Positions 53,795 to 64,000 are shown, counted from the stretch's first letter. The stretch: 64,000 bases of DNA from an uncultured Bacillaceae bacterium (GCA_937951955.1 CALGAD010000139.1:1-64000); one strand, 5' to 3'. Translations and numbers: made by a program. The notes: generated by a model not told the origin, from the sequence alone.

Positions 53795-53925
53795 CCCGCA
53801 CTATTGGGCAGATTGCCTATACCTCATATTCGCATTTACCCGTGGGCCAGGTTGGGGGAGGTACCGCTTTATCGATGCCAACCAGAAACAAGAAAGGTAA
53901 TTTCTTGTGGGCGATAAAGATCTTC
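53795..53925 (+). ncRNA. Structured leader RNA of the V-type ATPase operon, candidate riboswitch
   Basis: Several mutually exclusive or crossing helices are visible. CTTTATCG (53867) pairs with CGATAAAG (53912). Nested in it, ACAAGAAA (53888) pairs with TTTCTTGT (53901) around GGTAA. GGTTGG (53850) pairs with CCAACC (53878), which would cross the first helix. TACCTC (53820) pairs with GAGGTA (53858). The G-rich ACCCGTGGGCCAGG block lies between. The pattern is like a riboswitch with a pseudoknot. Na+-sensing riboswitches (DUF1646 motif) are known upstream of sodium-related genes, so that class is the first candidate, but I cannot match the consensus from memory. No terminator with T-tract follows, so the output is unclear. 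Confidence 0.5.
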
Positions 53926-54069
53926 ATAATTTTATTTTAAACAAATGGAATGAATTTCCCATTCTAAATAATAATCGATATATACTACTATTTCATCGAT
54001 ATGACGAAAATTATAGAATTATTTTTGTTAAATTTCGAGCATATTGCCATTCGAAAAGGAGGGGCGTGC

Positions 54070-54396
54070 ATGGCACAAGAAGCAATTATCAAAGTAAAAC
54101 AGGCCGAGGAAAAAGCTGAAAATATTATAGTAAATGCACGGAAATCTGCTCAGCAGATGATTAAGGAAGCAGAACAATTAGCAGAAGAAACATATCGAGA
54201 GATTATATCTCAAGCTAAAACGGAAGCACAGAATATATTTGATCAAGCGAAGGAAGAAGGCGAACAAACAGCTCGACCAATATTAGAACAGGGAAAAAAA
54301 GAAGCAGCAAATATTCGTCATATAGATGAAAAACAATTGCTGACTGCAGTTGAAAATATTGTGGAGAGGATTGTAAATACAGATGGCGATCGTTAA
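54070..54396 (+). CDS. ntpF: V-type ATPase subunit H/NtpF (peripheral stalk)
   Basis: Helical peripheral-stalk subunit of 108 aa, almost entirely coiled coil (VKQAEEKAENIIVNARKSA, then AEQLAEETYREIISQAKTE), like NtpF/AhaH. It pairs with NtpE to make the stator. ATG 54070 follows AAAAGGAGGGGCGTGC; an in-frame ATG at 54001 has no site. Its 3' end overlaps ntpI by 14 bases. First gene of the operon, the place NtpF has in Enterococcus. Confidence 0.85.
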   Translation: MAQEAIIKVKQAEEKAENIIVNARKSAQQMIKEAEQLAEETYREIISQAKTEAQNIFDQAKEEGEQTARPILEQGKKEAANIRHIDEKQLLTAVENIVERIVNTDGDR

Positions 54397-56332
54397 AATG
54401 AGTAAGTTTCATTTACTTACCTTTGGCGAGGAAAGAGAGCATCTTCTTCATGAACTGCAAAAATTCCAATATATTCATTTCCAAAATTTAAATAAAAACG
54501 AAGAGCTCCTGGATCTCGGTCTGGAAAAGGTTGAAGTTCCCGAACGTATTGTTTTCGTAAATGAAGAAATCAATAAAGTTAAGTTCGTTATCGACATATT
54601 ATCTCGCTATAAAGAAAAGAAAAATGGTTTTCAGGCACTAAAAGAAGGACTGACGACTCTCGATTTTAATGAATTGGAAAAAAGAGCAGAAGCTTTAGAC
54701 TATACCCCTATATATGAAAAGATTCGTCATCTAGTTTCACAAAAAGAGCAAGTTCTGAAACAAATTGAAAGTGTACATGACGAAATAGAAGATTTATTAC
54801 CATGGAAACATCTGAAAGTTTCTTTTCAAGATTTATCTTCATTAAGACAATGCCAAGCGTTCATTGGTATTATTCCGAAGAAACGCTTGGAATTGTTTGA
54901 GGAAGATATGGATGCTTTGGACCTATCTTTTTATAAAATCGTTCATACCGACCAGGATAATGGCTATGTTTTAATTTTAACTCACAAAAGTTGTTTAGAT
55001 GATACAACGGATGTATTAAAACGCCATAGCTTTACGAGGACAAGTTTTTCTTATAAGAGAAAACCTGAGGAAGAAATTGTATCATTACAATCTAAAGCTC
55101 AAGCTCTACAAAGGGAATATGAAGCAATTGAAGGTTCCATTAGAGAGCTTACAGATCATTTACATGACTTCGAAATCATATACGAATATCTCATGAATAA
55201 AAAAATTCGCATCGCTGCCCAAGAGAACTTTTTACGAACAGAACATATCGATGTGATTGAAGGTTATATACCGACGGATAAGGTGGATGAATTTACGACC
55301 CTTGTGAAAAAGGAACTGAAAAATATTTATTATTTAGAGGTAAAAGAAGTAGACAAAGATGATCCTGATGTTCCAATTTTGCTGGAAAACTCCAAGTTTT
55401 CCAATGCCTTTGAGTCTTTAACGGCAATGTATGCTTTACCGAAATACAATGAAATTGATCCGACACCGTTATACTCAACATTTTATTGTATCTTTTTTGG
55501 AATGATGGCAGCCGATTTTGGTTACGGGCTGTTATTATGGCTCGGGACATTTGCTATTTTAAAATTCTTTAAATTAGCAGAAGAACAGAAACAATTTATC
55601 CGATTTTTCTATTATGTTAGTTATGCAACAATGTTTTGGGGACTAGTTTTTGGTTCCTTCTTTGGCGGAGTGATCGAACTGCCAGCATTAATCAATCCAT
55701 CGGAGGATTATATCCTGTTGCTAATTATTGCGATAGCCATTGGAATCGTGCATATTTTCTATTCCCTGGGGATTCAAGGCTATATAGCAATCCGGGATGG
55801 TCGACCTCTCGATGCATTGTTTGATGTCGGGCTATGGTATATGTTATTAGGCGGAGCCATTGTCTACATCGTCGGTATGTTTGTACCCCAGATTGCTCAA
55901 TACCAAACAATTGCTGCTATCTTTATGGCGGTTGGCGCTATCGGTATCGTACTTACCGGTGGCCGGGACGCGAATAGTTTCGGCGGCAAGCTTGCTAGCG
56001 GATTGTATAGTTTATACGGTGTTTCGAGCTATGTTAGTGATTTCGTATCTTATTCCCGATTAATGGCACTGGGGCTTTCTGGTGGATATATTGCTTCGGC
56101 CATTAATTTGATGGTCCGGATGTTATTCGCCAGCGGTTTTCTTGGTGTCGTATTTGGCATAGTCGTCTTTATTGTTGGTCAAGCATTCAATATTTTCTTA
56201 AGTTGTTTAAGTGCCTACGTTCATTCAATTCGTTTAACTTATGTTGAGTTTTTTGGGAAATTTTACGAAGGTGGAGGAAAAGCCTTCCGCTTGTTTAGAA
56301 GTGAACCTAAATATATTCAGATAAAAAAATAG
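54383..56332 (+). CDS. ntpI: V-type ATPase subunit I (NtpI, stator membrane subunit)
   Basis: Ion-channel stator of 649 aa. The N-terminal half is cytoplasmic and coiled (LVSQKEQVLKQIESVHDEIE). The C-terminal half has about seven helices and the conserved segments DPTPLYSTFYCIFFGMMAAD and FVSYSRLMALGLSGGYIASA, whose Arg is the essential ion-path residue (the Arg in SYSRLMALG). It works against the NtpK ring. ATG 54383 lies inside ntpF. Confidence 0.93.
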   Translation: MAIVKMSKFHLLTFGEEREHLLHELQKFQYIHFQNLNKNEELLDLGLEKVEVPERIVFVNEEINKVKFVIDILSRYKEKKNGFQALKEGLTTLDFNELEKRAEALDYTPIYEKIRHLVSQKEQVLKQIESVHDEIEDLLPWKHLKVSFQDLSSLRQCQAFIGIIPKKRLELFEEDMDALDLSFYKIVHTDQDNGYVLILTHKSCLDDTTDVLKRHSFTRTSFSYKRKPEEEIVSLQSKAQALQREYEAIEGSIRELTDHLHDFEIIYEYLMNKKIRIAAQENFLRTEHIDVIEGYIPTDKVDEFTTLVKKELKNIYYLEVKEVDKDDPDVPILLENSKFSNAFESLTAMYALPKYNEIDPTPLYSTFYCIFFGMMAADFGYGLLLWLGTFAILKFFKLAEEQKQFIRFFYYVSYATMFWGLVFGSFFGGVIELPALINPSEDYILLLIIAIAIGIVHIFYSLGIQGYIAIRDGRPLDALFDVGLWYMLLGGAIVYIVGMFVPQIAQYQTIAAIFMAVGAIGIVLTGGRDANSFGGKLASGLYSLYGVSSYVSDFVSYSRLMALGLSGGYIASAINLMVRMLFASGFLGVVFGIVVFIVGQAFNIFLSCLSAYVHSIRLTYVEFFGKFYEGGGKAFRLFRSEPKYIQIKK

Positions 56333-56344
56333 AAAAAATTGTAA

Positions 56345-56845
<501 letters not shown>

Positions 56846-56929
56846 TTACAATATTCAACAAATGATGCACTTCTTTTCGGCGATTCAGATAAATTTTATA
56901 AAGAATACAAGTGAAATATATAACAATTT

Positions 56930-56960
56930 AGACAGGCTTTAATGATATGAAAGCCTGTCT
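56930..56960 (+). promoter_or_regulatory. Perfect stem-loop after ntpK, no T-tract
   Basis: AGACAGGCTTT / AAAGCCTGTCT, 11 perfect pairs, nine-base loop, followed by GTATTTCC and so not a normal terminator. It stands in the 166-base gap between ntpK and ntpE, the only large gap in the operon. A 3' stabiliser would raise ntpK message, whose product is needed in many copies per ring. Confidence 0.65.
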
Positions 56961-57011
56961 GTATTTCCAAAAACATAGGTTTCTCGCACATAAATGCAAG
57001 GATGTGACGTT

Positions 57012-57575
57012 ATGACAAATTTGGAGAACCTGACGAAAAAAATAATTGATGATGCGAACCTCAAAGCAGAGCATATCATGCGCGAGGCAATGGACAAAAA
57101 ACAACAGATCATCAAAGAAAAAGAAGAACTGGCTCTACAAGAAAAGAAGAAAATCATCGATAAGGCCGAGCAAAGAGCTCGTTTAGCTAAAGAACGGGTG
57201 ATCTCCCGCGCCGAATTGCAGGCCCGGGATGAAAAATTAGCGGCAAAACAAGAAGTGATTGAAAAGGTCTTTGCTCTGGCAAAGGAAAAATTACGTCATT
57301 TAGACGAGAAACAATACATGGCCTTTCTAAAAAAACAATTGCAATCCATACAATGGAAAGGCACTGAAATTTTAATCGTACCAGAAAAATATGTGGAAAA
57401 AGTTCAAGAACTTGAACTACCAGTACAGGTCTCCCGTGAGGAATTTGTTGATTCAGGATTTTTGGTAAAAGACGGAAACATTGTATCGAATTACTCCTTT
57501 GAAGCACTCGTTGACTTTTACCGGGATGAAATTGAGCCTGTTATTGCAAAAGACCTTTTCGCAGGATTGGAGTGA
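57012..57575 (+). CDS. ntpE: V-type ATPase subunit E (NtpE, peripheral stalk)
   Basis: Stator partner of NtpF, 187 aa. The first 100 residues are coiled coil (LTKKIIDDANLKAEHIM, KEELALQEKKKIIDKAEQRA), the rest a compact head ending GNIVSNYSFEALVDFYRDEIEPVIAKDLF, of which NYSFEALVDFYRDEIEP is typical. ATG 57012 follows AAGGATGTGACG; an in-frame ATG at 56994 has no good site. Confidence 0.9.
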   Translation: MTNLENLTKKIIDDANLKAEHIMREAMDKKQQIIKEKEELALQEKKKIIDKAEQRARLAKERVISRAELQARDEKLAAKQEVIEKVFALAKEKLRHLDEKQYMAFLKKQLQSIQWKGTEILIVPEKYVEKVQELELPVQVSREEFVDSGFLVKDGNIVSNYSFEALVDFYRDEIEPVIAKDLFAGLE

Positions 57576-57581
57576 CCGATA

Positions 57582-58583
57582 TTGGATCGAATGGCATATA
57601 CCCAGGCAGTTGTTCGCATTCGCGTACTTGAGAAAAGGCTTCTGACAAAGGCTCAATTCAATCTATTAATTGAGGCGAAAGATTTAGAGGAAGTTTTTCG
57701 CCTCCTGGATGAAACGGAGTATAGTAAAAGTCTTTCCCAAATTTCGAGAAAAGAAGACTATGAAGAAGTTCTCGGGAAAGAATTGAAAAGCGTCTATGCG
57801 ACAGCCAAAGAAATTTCTCCAAACCATGAAATTATCGATTTACTGGCTTTGAAATATGATTATCACAATTTAAAGGTGCTTCTGAAGGAAAAGTTTTTAA
57901 ATAAAGATTTTTCTCATTTGTATGCGCCTGTAGGTTCACAGGATTATCAAAAAGTAAAAAAGGCATATCTCGAAGGCGATTTGCGCCGTTTACATTTTGA
58001 CTTCTGGGAAGCTATCAGTAGTGCGCAAGAAGATTTCTTGCAGACGATGGATCCCCAGCGAATCGATATCATATTAGACCGCTTTTATATGAACCATCTG
58101 TATGAGATGGCAGAAAAAACCGGTATTGATATGTTTCTTGAATATGTAAAAGCATTGATCGATTTTACGAATATCCGCTCCATCCTCCGTTTACAAAAGA
58201 TGGAAAAAGATATTCGTTTTTCTGAGGATGTTATCCTTCCAAATGGCAATATCGATAAAGATAAAATTGTATACTCCCTGCATGATTCAGTAGACAGTCT
58301 GATTGAATTATTCCGCAACGAAAATATTCACAAGTTTCTCATCAAAGGTCTCGAATCGTATCAAGAAACAAAACGCTTGACGGACTTCGAAAAATGTATG
58401 GATGATTACTTGCTTGATGTGTGCCGGAAAGCAAAATCAATCCATTTCGGTCCGGAACCCATATTTACTTACATTGTGGCCAAGGAAACGGAAATCAAAA
58501 ATTTACGAATTATCATCGTGTCCAAGCTGAACAATATTTCTCCTGAAGCCACAAGGGAAAGGGTGCGTGATTTATATGCATAA
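57582..58583 (+). CDS. ntpC: V-type ATPase subunit C (NtpC, rotor-ring cap)
   Basis: Funnel-shaped subunit of 333 aa linking the central shaft to the K ring. Helical throughout, with the vATP-synt_AC39 repeat elements ([21 protein letters not shown] at the start, [27 protein letters not shown], and the C-terminal [21 protein letters not shown]). Start is TTG 57582 after GGAGTGACC, six bases past the ntpE stop; ATG 57591 is an alternative. Confidence 0.92.
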   Translation: MDRMAYTQAVVRIRVLEKRLLTKAQFNLLIEAKDLEEVFRLLDETEYSKSLSQISRKEDYEEVLGKELKSVYATAKEISPNHEIIDLLALKYDYHNLKVLLKEKFLNKDFSHLYAPVGSQDYQKVKKAYLEGDLRRLHFDFWEAISSAQEDFLQTMDPQRIDIILDRFYMNHLYEMAEKTGIDMFLEYVKALIDFTNIRSILRLQKMEKDIRFSEDVILPNGNIDKDKIVYSLHDSVDSLIELFRNENIHKFLIKGLESYQETKRLTDFEKCMDDYLLDVCRKAKSIHFGPEPIFTYIVAKETEIKNLRIIIVSKLNNISPEATRERVRDLYA

Positions 58584-58884
58584 AATTGCGGTAATCGGTG
58601 ATAAAAATTCGGTTTTAGCCTTTAAAGCGCTCGGATTAGATGTGTTTACCGTAACGGATGATTTAGAAGCACGAAAAACGGTCAATCGTTTAGCGAAAAA
58701 TCAATACGGTGTGATTTTTATCACCGAACAAATTGCTCAATTAATACCCGATACGATTTCTCGTTATGACGATCATGTTACTCCTGCAATTATTCTCATA
58801 CCAAATAACCAGGGATCGCTCAATATCGGTATGAATCGGATTGATAAAAACGTAGAAAAAGCCGTTGGCTCAAATATTCTATAA
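58576..58884 (+). CDS. ntpG: V-type ATPase subunit F (NtpG, central shaft)
   Basis: Small Rossmann-like shaft subunit of 102 aa: [22 protein letters not shown], then [17 protein letters not shown] and [18 protein letters not shown], the family's conserved parts. It contacts subunit D and can regulate rotation. I start at ATG 58576 within the 3' end of ntpC; GGGAAAGGG lies upstream. Confidence 0.92.
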   Translation: MHKIAVIGDKNSVLAFKALGLDVFTVTDDLEARKTVNRLAKNQYGVIFITEQIAQLIPDTISRYDDHVTPAIILIPNNQGSLNIGMNRIDKNVEKAVGSNIL

Positions 58885-58901
58885 GAAGGAGCAGACTCAA
58901 C

Positions 58902-60674
58902 TTGAAAGTAGGAAGAGTAATTAAAGTATCTGGACCTTTAGTCATTGCTGAAGGAATGGATAATGCAAACGTATATGATGTCGTTCAAGTTTCAGATGAA
59001 AAATTAATCGGTGAAATTATAGAAATGCGGGGCGATCATGCCTCGATTCAAGTATATGAGGAAACGACAGGAATCGGGCCGGGAGATCCGGTGTATACAA
59101 CGGGGGAACCGTTATCCGTTGAGCTCGGTCCCGGTCTTTTGCAGCAAATGTTTGATGGGATTCAGCGCCCCCTGCAAACACTGCAAGATTTGATCGGTGA
59201 CTTTTTAGTAAGAGGTGCTGAAACACCGAGTCTTGACCGGACGAAAAAATGGTATTTCACGCCGACCGTTAAAGTCGGAGATGAGGTTTCTGAAGGAGAT
59301 GTGATCGGAACTGTCCAAGAGACAGCGGTCATTCTTCATAAAATCATGGTGCCACCGGGAGTTTCCGGAACCGTAACGGAAATTAAAGAAGGGGAATTTA
59401 CCGTTGTAGACGATATTTGTACCCTTGATAATGGAACGAAACTACAAATGATGCAAAAATGGCCGGTTCGACGCGGGCGCGGCTATAAGAAAAAATTAAA
59501 TCCGACCGAACCGTTATTAACTGGACAAAGGGTAATCGATACCTTTTTCCCTGTTGCTAAAGGGGGAACGGCGGCAATTCCCGGTCCTTTCGGTTCAGGG
59601 AAAACGGTGATCCAGCATCAGTTAGCCAAATGGGCCGATGCGGAAATCGTGGTCTATGTCGGTTGCGGTGAACGCGGGAACGAGATGACCGACGTATTAA
59701 AAGAATTCCCGGAAATAATCGACCCGAATACGGGAGAATCGATCATGAAGCGGACCGTGCTCATTGCCAATACGTCGAATATGCCGGTGGCTGCCCGGGA
59801 AGCATCGATTTATACAGGAATCACCATTGCCGAATATTACCGGGATATGGGCTATTCCGTAGCGATCATGGCTGATTCCACATCCCGCTGGGCCGAAGCT
59901 TTACGGGAAATGTCCGGAAGGCTTGAAGAAATGCCGGGGGATGAAGGGTTCCCCGCCTATTTACAATCACGTATCGCCGAGTTTTATGAAAGAGCCGGTA
60001 AAGTCGTCTGTCACGGTAAAGATGGAAGGGAAGGTGCGGTGACGATAATCGGTGCTGTTTCCCCGCCAGGAGGAGACCTTTCCGAACCCGTAACCCAGGC
60101 GACACAGCGGATCGTTAAAGTGTTCTGGGGACTGGATTATGCGCTCTCTTATGCAAGACACTTCCCGGCAATTAACTGGCTGAATTCCTATACCTTGTAT
60201 CAAACGAAAATGGACGAATGGATGGATACGCATATCGATCCAGAGTTTTCTGAAAACCGGCAATTGGCCATGACCCTTCTCCAGGATGAAGCGAACTTGC
60301 AAGAAATTGTTCGCCTCGTCGGTCGTGATTCTTTATCAGAAGTCGATCAATTGAAACTGGAAGCAGCCAAATCCATTCGGGAAGACTTTTTACAACAAAA
60401 TGCTTTCCATGATGTTGATACTTTCTGTTCTTACGAAAAACAAAACAAAATGTTGAAAGTCGTTATGGATTTCTATCGTCATGGGAAACGGGCACTGGAA
60501 GCAAACGTGTATTTAAGTGAGATTGAAGCGCTGCCGGTACGGGAAAAAATTGCCCGGATGAAATTTATTCCCGAAGAGGAAATTCATCAGATTGACGAAA
60601 TTCATCAGGAACTCCTGGATAGCATTGAGGAGTTAATCAGCGTGGGAGGTGTCGTTGATGCCGAAGGAGTATAA
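58902..60674 (+). CDS. ntpA: V-type ATPase catalytic subunit A (NtpA)
   Basis: Catalytic subunit of 590 aa. P-loop GPFGSGKT at 228-235, the inserted non-homologous region before it, the Glu and Arg of [10 protein letters not shown], and the Walker B side [18 protein letters not shown]. The C-terminal domain is the usual A-type. TTG 58902 follows AAGGAGCAGACTCAAC. Overlaps ntpB by 17 bases. Pairs with three B subunits to make the head. Confidence 0.96.
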   Translation: MKVGRVIKVSGPLVIAEGMDNANVYDVVQVSDEKLIGEIIEMRGDHASIQVYEETTGIGPGDPVYTTGEPLSVELGPGLLQQMFDGIQRPLQTLQDLIGDFLVRGAETPSLDRTKKWYFTPTVKVGDEVSEGDVIGTVQETAVILHKIMVPPGVSGTVTEIKEGEFTVVDDICTLDNGTKLQMMQKWPVRRGRGYKKKLNPTEPLLTGQRVIDTFFPVAKGGTAAIPGPFGSGKTVIQHQLAKWADAEIVVYVGCGERGNEMTDVLKEFPEIIDPNTGESIMKRTVLIANTSNMPVAAREASIYTGITIAEYYRDMGYSVAIMADSTSRWAEALREMSGRLEEMPGDEGFPAYLQSRIAEFYERAGKVVCHGKDGREGAVTIIGAVSPPGGDLSEPVTQATQRIVKVFWGLDYALSYARHFPAINWLNSYTLYQTKMDEWMDTHIDPEFSENRQLAMTLLQDEANLQEIVRLVGRDSLSEVDQLKLEAAKSIREDFLQQNAFHDVDTFCSYEKQNKMLKVVMDFYRHGKRALEANVYLSEIEALPVREKIARMKFIPEEEIHQIDEIHQELLDSIEELISVGGVVDAEGV

Positions 60675-62052
60675 AACCGTTTCTGAAGTTGTCGGTCCAT
60701 TGATGGTGGTTGAAGGTGTCGAAGGTGTGAAATATGAAGAACTCGTCGAAATTGAATTGCAGACGGGGGAAAAGCGGCGGGGACGTGTCCTTGAGGTTCA
60801 TGAAGATAAGGCGATGATCCAGCTTTTCGAAGGTTCATCCGGTATTAATTTGAAAAATACGACCGTTCGCTTTCTCGGTAAACCGCTGGAACTCGGTGTT
60901 TCTCCGGATATGATCGGCCGCATTTTCGACGGATTGGGCCGTCCTATCGATGATGGTCCGAAAATTATCCCGGAAATGAAACTCGATATTAATGGGATTC
61001 CGATCAATCCCGTATCGCGGGACTATCCGAATGAGTTTATTCAAACCGGGATTTCCTGTATCGATGGATTAAATACATTAGTTCGCGGACAAAAACTGCC
61101 GATCTTTTCCGGTTCCGGGCTTCCCCATAATGAATTGGCGGCCCAAATCGCAAGACAAGCTACGGTTTTAGGTTCGGATGAAAAGTTCGCCGTTGTTTTC
61201 GCCGCCATGGGGATCACGTTTGAAGAGGCCCAATTTTTCATCGAGGACTTCACAAAAACCGGTGCGATTGACCGGGCCGTACTATTTATGAATCTGGCCA
61301 ATGACCCGGCTATTGAACGGATTGCGACACCGAGGATGGCATTAACATGTGCAGAGTATTTAGCCTTTGAACAGGATATGCACGTACTCGTTATTATGAC
61401 GGATATGACGAACTACGCCGAAGCTCTGCGTGAAACGTCCGCAGCTCGTAAAGAAGTACCCGGAAGAAGAGGCTATCCAGGTTATTTATATACGGACCTG
61501 GCTACCCTTTATGAACGGGCGGGACGCATTAAAGGAAGAAATGGCTCCATTACGCAAATTCCGATTTTAACGATGCCCGAAGATGACATTACCCATCCAA
61601 TTCCTGACCTGACCGGCTACATTACAGAAGGACAGATTATTTTATCCCGGGATTTATATAAGAGGGGCATCAATCCGCCGATTAACCCCGTACCTTCTCT
61701 GTCGCGGCTCAAGGATAAGGGAATCGGTGATGGGAAAACCCGGGAGGACCATGCGGATACGATGAACCAGCTGTATGCCGCCTATACTTCGGGGATTCAG
61801 GCGCGCGAACTTTCGACCATTTTAGGGGAAACCGCCCTTTCCGAAGTCGACAAAGCTTTCTGGAAATTTGCAGAGGCCTTCGATACAAAATATATTAATC
61901 AAGGTTTTTATAACAATCGCACGATTGAAGAAACATTAAATCTCGGCTGGGAATTATTGAAGTTAATCCCGCGCACCGAATTGAAACGAATTCGCACAGA
62001 ATATCTCGATAAATATTTGCCTCAAGATGAAACGGAAAAAGGGGCAATGTAG
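60658..62052 (+). CDS. ntpB: V-type ATPase regulatory subunit B (NtpB)
   Basis: Non-catalytic nucleotide-binding subunit of 464 aa. The P-loop is degenerate, as expected ([19 protein letters not shown]). [29 protein letters not shown] and the Arg-finger region are normal. I chose ATG 60658, about seven bases after GGGAGGTG; GTG 60649 overlaps that site. The stop is followed directly by ntpD. Confidence 0.96.
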   Translation: MPKEYKTVSEVVGPLMVVEGVEGVKYEELVEIELQTGEKRRGRVLEVHEDKAMIQLFEGSSGINLKNTTVRFLGKPLELGVSPDMIGRIFDGLGRPIDDGPKIIPEMKLDINGIPINPVSRDYPNEFIQTGISCIDGLNTLVRGQKLPIFSGSGLPHNELAAQIARQATVLGSDEKFAVVFAAMGITFEEAQFFIEDFTKTGAIDRAVLFMNLANDPAIERIATPRMALTCAEYLAFEQDMHVLVIMTDMTNYAEALRETSAARKEVPGRRGYPGYLYTDLATLYERAGRIKGRNGSITQIPILTMPEDDITHPIPDLTGYITEGQIILSRDLYKRGINPPINPVPSLSRLKDKGIGDGKTREDHADTMNQLYAAYTSGIQARELSTILGETALSEVDKAFWKFAEAFDTKYINQGFYNNRTIEETLNLGWELLKLIPRTELKRIRTEYLDKYLPQDETEKGAM

Positions 62053-62688
62053 ATGGCTATTTTAAATGTTAAACCGACCCGGATGGAGTTATCGAATTTA
62101 AAACGGAGACTGGCTACGGCCAAACGGGGACATAAATTGTTAAAGGATAAACAGGATGAATTAATGCGCCAGTTTATCGGGCTGATCAGAAAAAATAAAA
62201 GTTTACGTGAAGAAGTTGAAAAGGAACTGCAAGATGCCTTTAAAGACTTTTTGATTGCTAGTGCAGTTATGTCTCCGGAAATGCTGGAAGAGGCTGTTAG
62301 TTTTCCGAAAGAATCGATTTCTGTCGAAATCGAGCAGAAAAACGTTATGAGTGTGTATGTTCCGGTAATGAATTTTAAAAGAAAATTAGAAACCGATGCG
62401 GGAAGTATTTACCCGTACGGTTTCGTTCAAACTTCATCGGAACTGGACGATGCCATTAGCCGTCTTTACGATATTATGCCGAAACTATTACGGTTAGCTG
62501 AAGTGGAAAAGTCCTGCCAGCTCATGGCAGACGAAATAGAAAAAACGCGAAGACGGGTGAACGCGCTTGAACACCGGACGATTCCCGATTTAGAAGAAAC
62601 GATTAAATTTATCCGGATGAAATTGGACGAAAATGAACGAGCGACAATCACCCGCCTGATGAAAGTGAAAGATCTTATTAATAAGTAG
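62053..62688 (+). CDS. ntpD: V-type ATPase subunit D (NtpD, central shaft)
   Basis: Long coiled-coil rotor shaft of 211 aa. N-terminal helix with [25 protein letters not shown] named in parts ([27 protein letters not shown]) and C-terminal helix [26 protein letters not shown] are the family hallmarks. It closes the operon. Genes equivalent to ntpH and ntpJ do not follow; a terminator comes next. Confidence 0.95.
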   Translation: MAILNVKPTRMELSNLKRRLATAKRGHKLLKDKQDELMRQFIGLIRKNKSLREEVEKELQDAFKDFLIASAVMSPEMLEEAVSFPKESISVEIEQKNVMSVYVPVMNFKRKLETDAGSIYPYGFVQTSSELDDAISRLYDIMPKLLRLAEVEKSCQLMADEIEKTRRRVNALEHRTIPDLEETIKFIRMKLDENERATITRLMKVKDLINK

Positions 62689-62716
62689 AATAAAAATCTA
62701 TACGTCTTCTTCCCCT

Positions 62717-62762
62717 GCCGTGTAATTGCTGAACATCATTCAGTAATTGCACGGCTTTTTTG
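62717..62762 (+). terminator. Terminator of the V-type ATPase operon
   Basis: GCCGTGTAATTGCTGAA pairs with TTCAGTAATTGCACGGC (one internal mismatch) across CATCA, then six T. Very strong, so the operon ends at ntpD. Confidence 0.9.
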
Positions 62763-62817
62763 TCCTTCCTGTTTTTAATAATATTGGAAATAATGGTAAC
62801 AATTTTTATGTAGTAAT

Positions 62818-62855
62818 GTTACAAAATTTTACTATCTTCTTGATAATTTTGTAAC
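62818..62855. promoter_or_regulatory. Long inverted repeat upstream of cydA
   Basis: GTTACAAAATT (62818-62828) and AATTTTGTAAC (62845-62855) are perfect 11-base arms, 16 bases apart. The right arm is also part of ATTTTGTAACAAAAT, itself a 7-1-7 palindrome. About 80 bases before the ATG, it is well placed as an operator for a redox regulator (Rex, Fnr or ResD control cyd in Bacillus), but it matches no consensus exactly. Confidence 0.5.
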
Positions 62856-62931
62856 AAAATTCCCGGTTATGACTCTCAAAATTTATTATTATATAAGTGT
62901 AATTATAATTCTATGCACTGGGGGGAGTTTC

Positions 62932-64000
62932 ATGGATGCCGTGCTGTTAGCCCGCATTCAGTTTGCGGCTACCACAATTTTCCACTTTTTCTTCGTACCA
63001 CTTTCAATAGGTCTTGCCTTTATTGTCGCACTAATGGAAACGCTTTCAGTCATCAAAAAGAATGAATTGTATGAGAAAATGGCGCGGTTTTGGGGGAAGT
63101 TTTTTCTCATTAACTTCGTTGTCGGTGTTGTGACCGGTATCATCCAGGAGTTTCAGTTTGGTATGAACTGGTCTGATTATTCCCGGTTTGTCGGTGATGT
63201 ATTCGGACCACCACTGGCTATTGAAGCACTTCTAGCGTTCTTTATGGAATCAACATTTATCGGCATTTGGATCTTTGGTCGTAAACGGCTACCTCGCTGG
63301 GTCAATGTACTGTCGATCTGGTTAGTATCGATCGGAACAACTCTTTCCGCTTTTTGGATCATGGCTGCAAACTCCTTCATGCAAAATCCAGTCGGCTATG
63401 CCATCCAAAATGGTCGGGCGGAAATGAACTCCATTGGGGAAATCTTCTCCAATCCTAAATTACTCGTAGCTTATCCCCATACGATTTTTGCCAGCCTCGC
63501 AACAGGTGCCTTTTTAGTGATCGGTATTTCGGCCTGGAACTACTTGAAAAAGCGGGATTTAGATTTTTACAAACGCTCCATGAATATTGCTCTCATCATC
63601 GGAATTATTTCAACAATCGGTGTTGCTTTAACCGGACACTTACAATCTCAATATTTAGTTGAAGCTCAACCGATGAAAATGGCCGCTGCAGAAGGATTAT
63701 GGGAAGATAGTGCGGATCCAGCACCATGGACCGTCATTGCCTCAATAGATGTCGAAAGTCAGGAAAATCGCTGGCAGGTCGATATTCCGTATTTATTAAG
63801 CTACCTTGCCTATGGTGAATTTGATGGTTCTGTAGAGGGTATGCTCTCATTGCAAGAAAAGTATGAGCAGCAGTTTGGTGAGGGATATAATTATATTCCG
63901 CCGGTGAAAACGACGTTCTGGAGCTTCCGCATCATGGTGGCTGCAGGCTTCTTAATGATTTTCTTAAGTTTACTCGGTTTAATCTACCAGAAGCGGGGTA
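62932..64000 (+). CDS. cydA: Cytochrome bd ubiquinol oxidase subunit I, partial (cut by window end)
   Basis: The first 356 codons run off the window; full CydA has about 450-470 residues. MDAVLLARIQFAATTIFHFFF begins the protein; His19-region and GFVVGVVTG-like FVVGVVTGIIQEFQFGMNW carry haem b ligands and the quinol loop, and GRKRLPRWVNVLS and WIMAANSFMQNPVGYAI are family blocks. It reduces O2 to water with menaquinol. A GGGGGGAG ribosome site precedes ATG 62932. cydB probably follows outside the window. Confidence 0.94.
   Translation, partial: MDAVLLARIQFAATTIFHFFFVPLSIGLAFIVALMETLSVIKKNELYEKMARFWGKFFLINFVVGVVTGIIQEFQFGMNWSDYSRFVGDVFGPPLAIEALLAFFMESTFIGIWIFGRKRLPRWVNVLSIWLVSIGTTLSAFWIMAANSFMQNPVGYAIQNGRAEMNSIGEIFSNPKLLVAYPHTIFASLATGAFLVIGISAWNYLKKRDLDFYKRSMNIALIIGIISTIGVALTGHLQSQYLVEAQPMKMAAAEGLWEDSADPAPWTVIASIDVESQENRWQVDIPYLLSYLAYGEFDGSVEGMLSLQEKYEQQFGEGYNYIPPVKTTFWSFRIMVAAGFLMIFLSLLGLIYQKRG

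Noticed and set aside
53648..53917. 89-codon frame in the ntp leader
   Set aside because: It covers the structured RNA region, has no ribosome site and Cys/Pro/Trp-rich low-likelihood composition.

Overview
The window looks like a chromosomal segment of a low-GC, Gram-positive, probably spore-forming member of the Bacillaceae. The evidence is AAGGAGG-type ribosome sites, frequent TTG and GTG starts, Bacillus-type proteins (CotA-like laccase, YkuK, YkvS, UPF0316, single-gene GlpD with an antitermination-type leader) and many strong intrinsic terminators. I see no rRNA, tRNA, CRISPR array, transposase or phage gene.

Layout. (1) 23-8372: a nine-gene + strand run with a TetR regulator, an acyl-CoA ligase, a MaoC hydratase, a KASIII-like condensing enzyme and a complete Liv-type ABC importer. 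It reads as a module that imports a small carboxylate or amino acid and activates it to a CoA ester. (2) 8591-31410: mixed housekeeping genes. These include an NAD(P)-binding protein, glpD with a promoter and leader terminator, membrane proteins, purine nucleoside phosphorylase, YkuK, a nitroreductase, a half-length UvrC-like GIY-YIG protein, transporters, a marR-ftsH pair, a CotA laccase, and a two-component system with its ABC exporter. (3) 31674-34388: a thiolase-fold protein without the catalytic Cys, a DUF35 partner and a flavin oxidoreductase, possibly an Ltp2-type aldolase system. (4) 34531-38041: a BusR-like repressor divergent from a two-gene osmolyte importer whose permease is fused to its binding domain. 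(5) 38118-43659: a GyrI-like protein, a MerR/TipAS regulator with a textbook 19-bp-spacer promoter, a broken lipoprotein gene, an aldo/keto reductase, a methyltransferase and a metallo-beta-lactamase-fold hydrolase. (6) 43913-53226: two complete pstSCAB-phoU operons in tandem, each behind PhoP-box-like repeats. (7) 53611-62688: a promoter, a long structured leader RNA, and a nine-gene V-type ATPase operon in the Enterococcus order ntpFIKECGABD. The rotor subunit carries the Na+-coordinating residues. (8) 62932-end: cydA, cut by the window edge.

How it fits together: Na+ pumping by the V-ATPase, osmolyte uptake under a c-di-AMP-type repressor, and duplicated high-affinity phosphate uptake suggest a salt- or alkali-exposed, phosphate-limited lifestyle. 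This is inference. The most interesting items are the leader RNA in front of the Na+-type V-ATPase, the Cys-less thiolase plus DUF35 set, the BusR-OpuF pair, and the tandem pst duplication.
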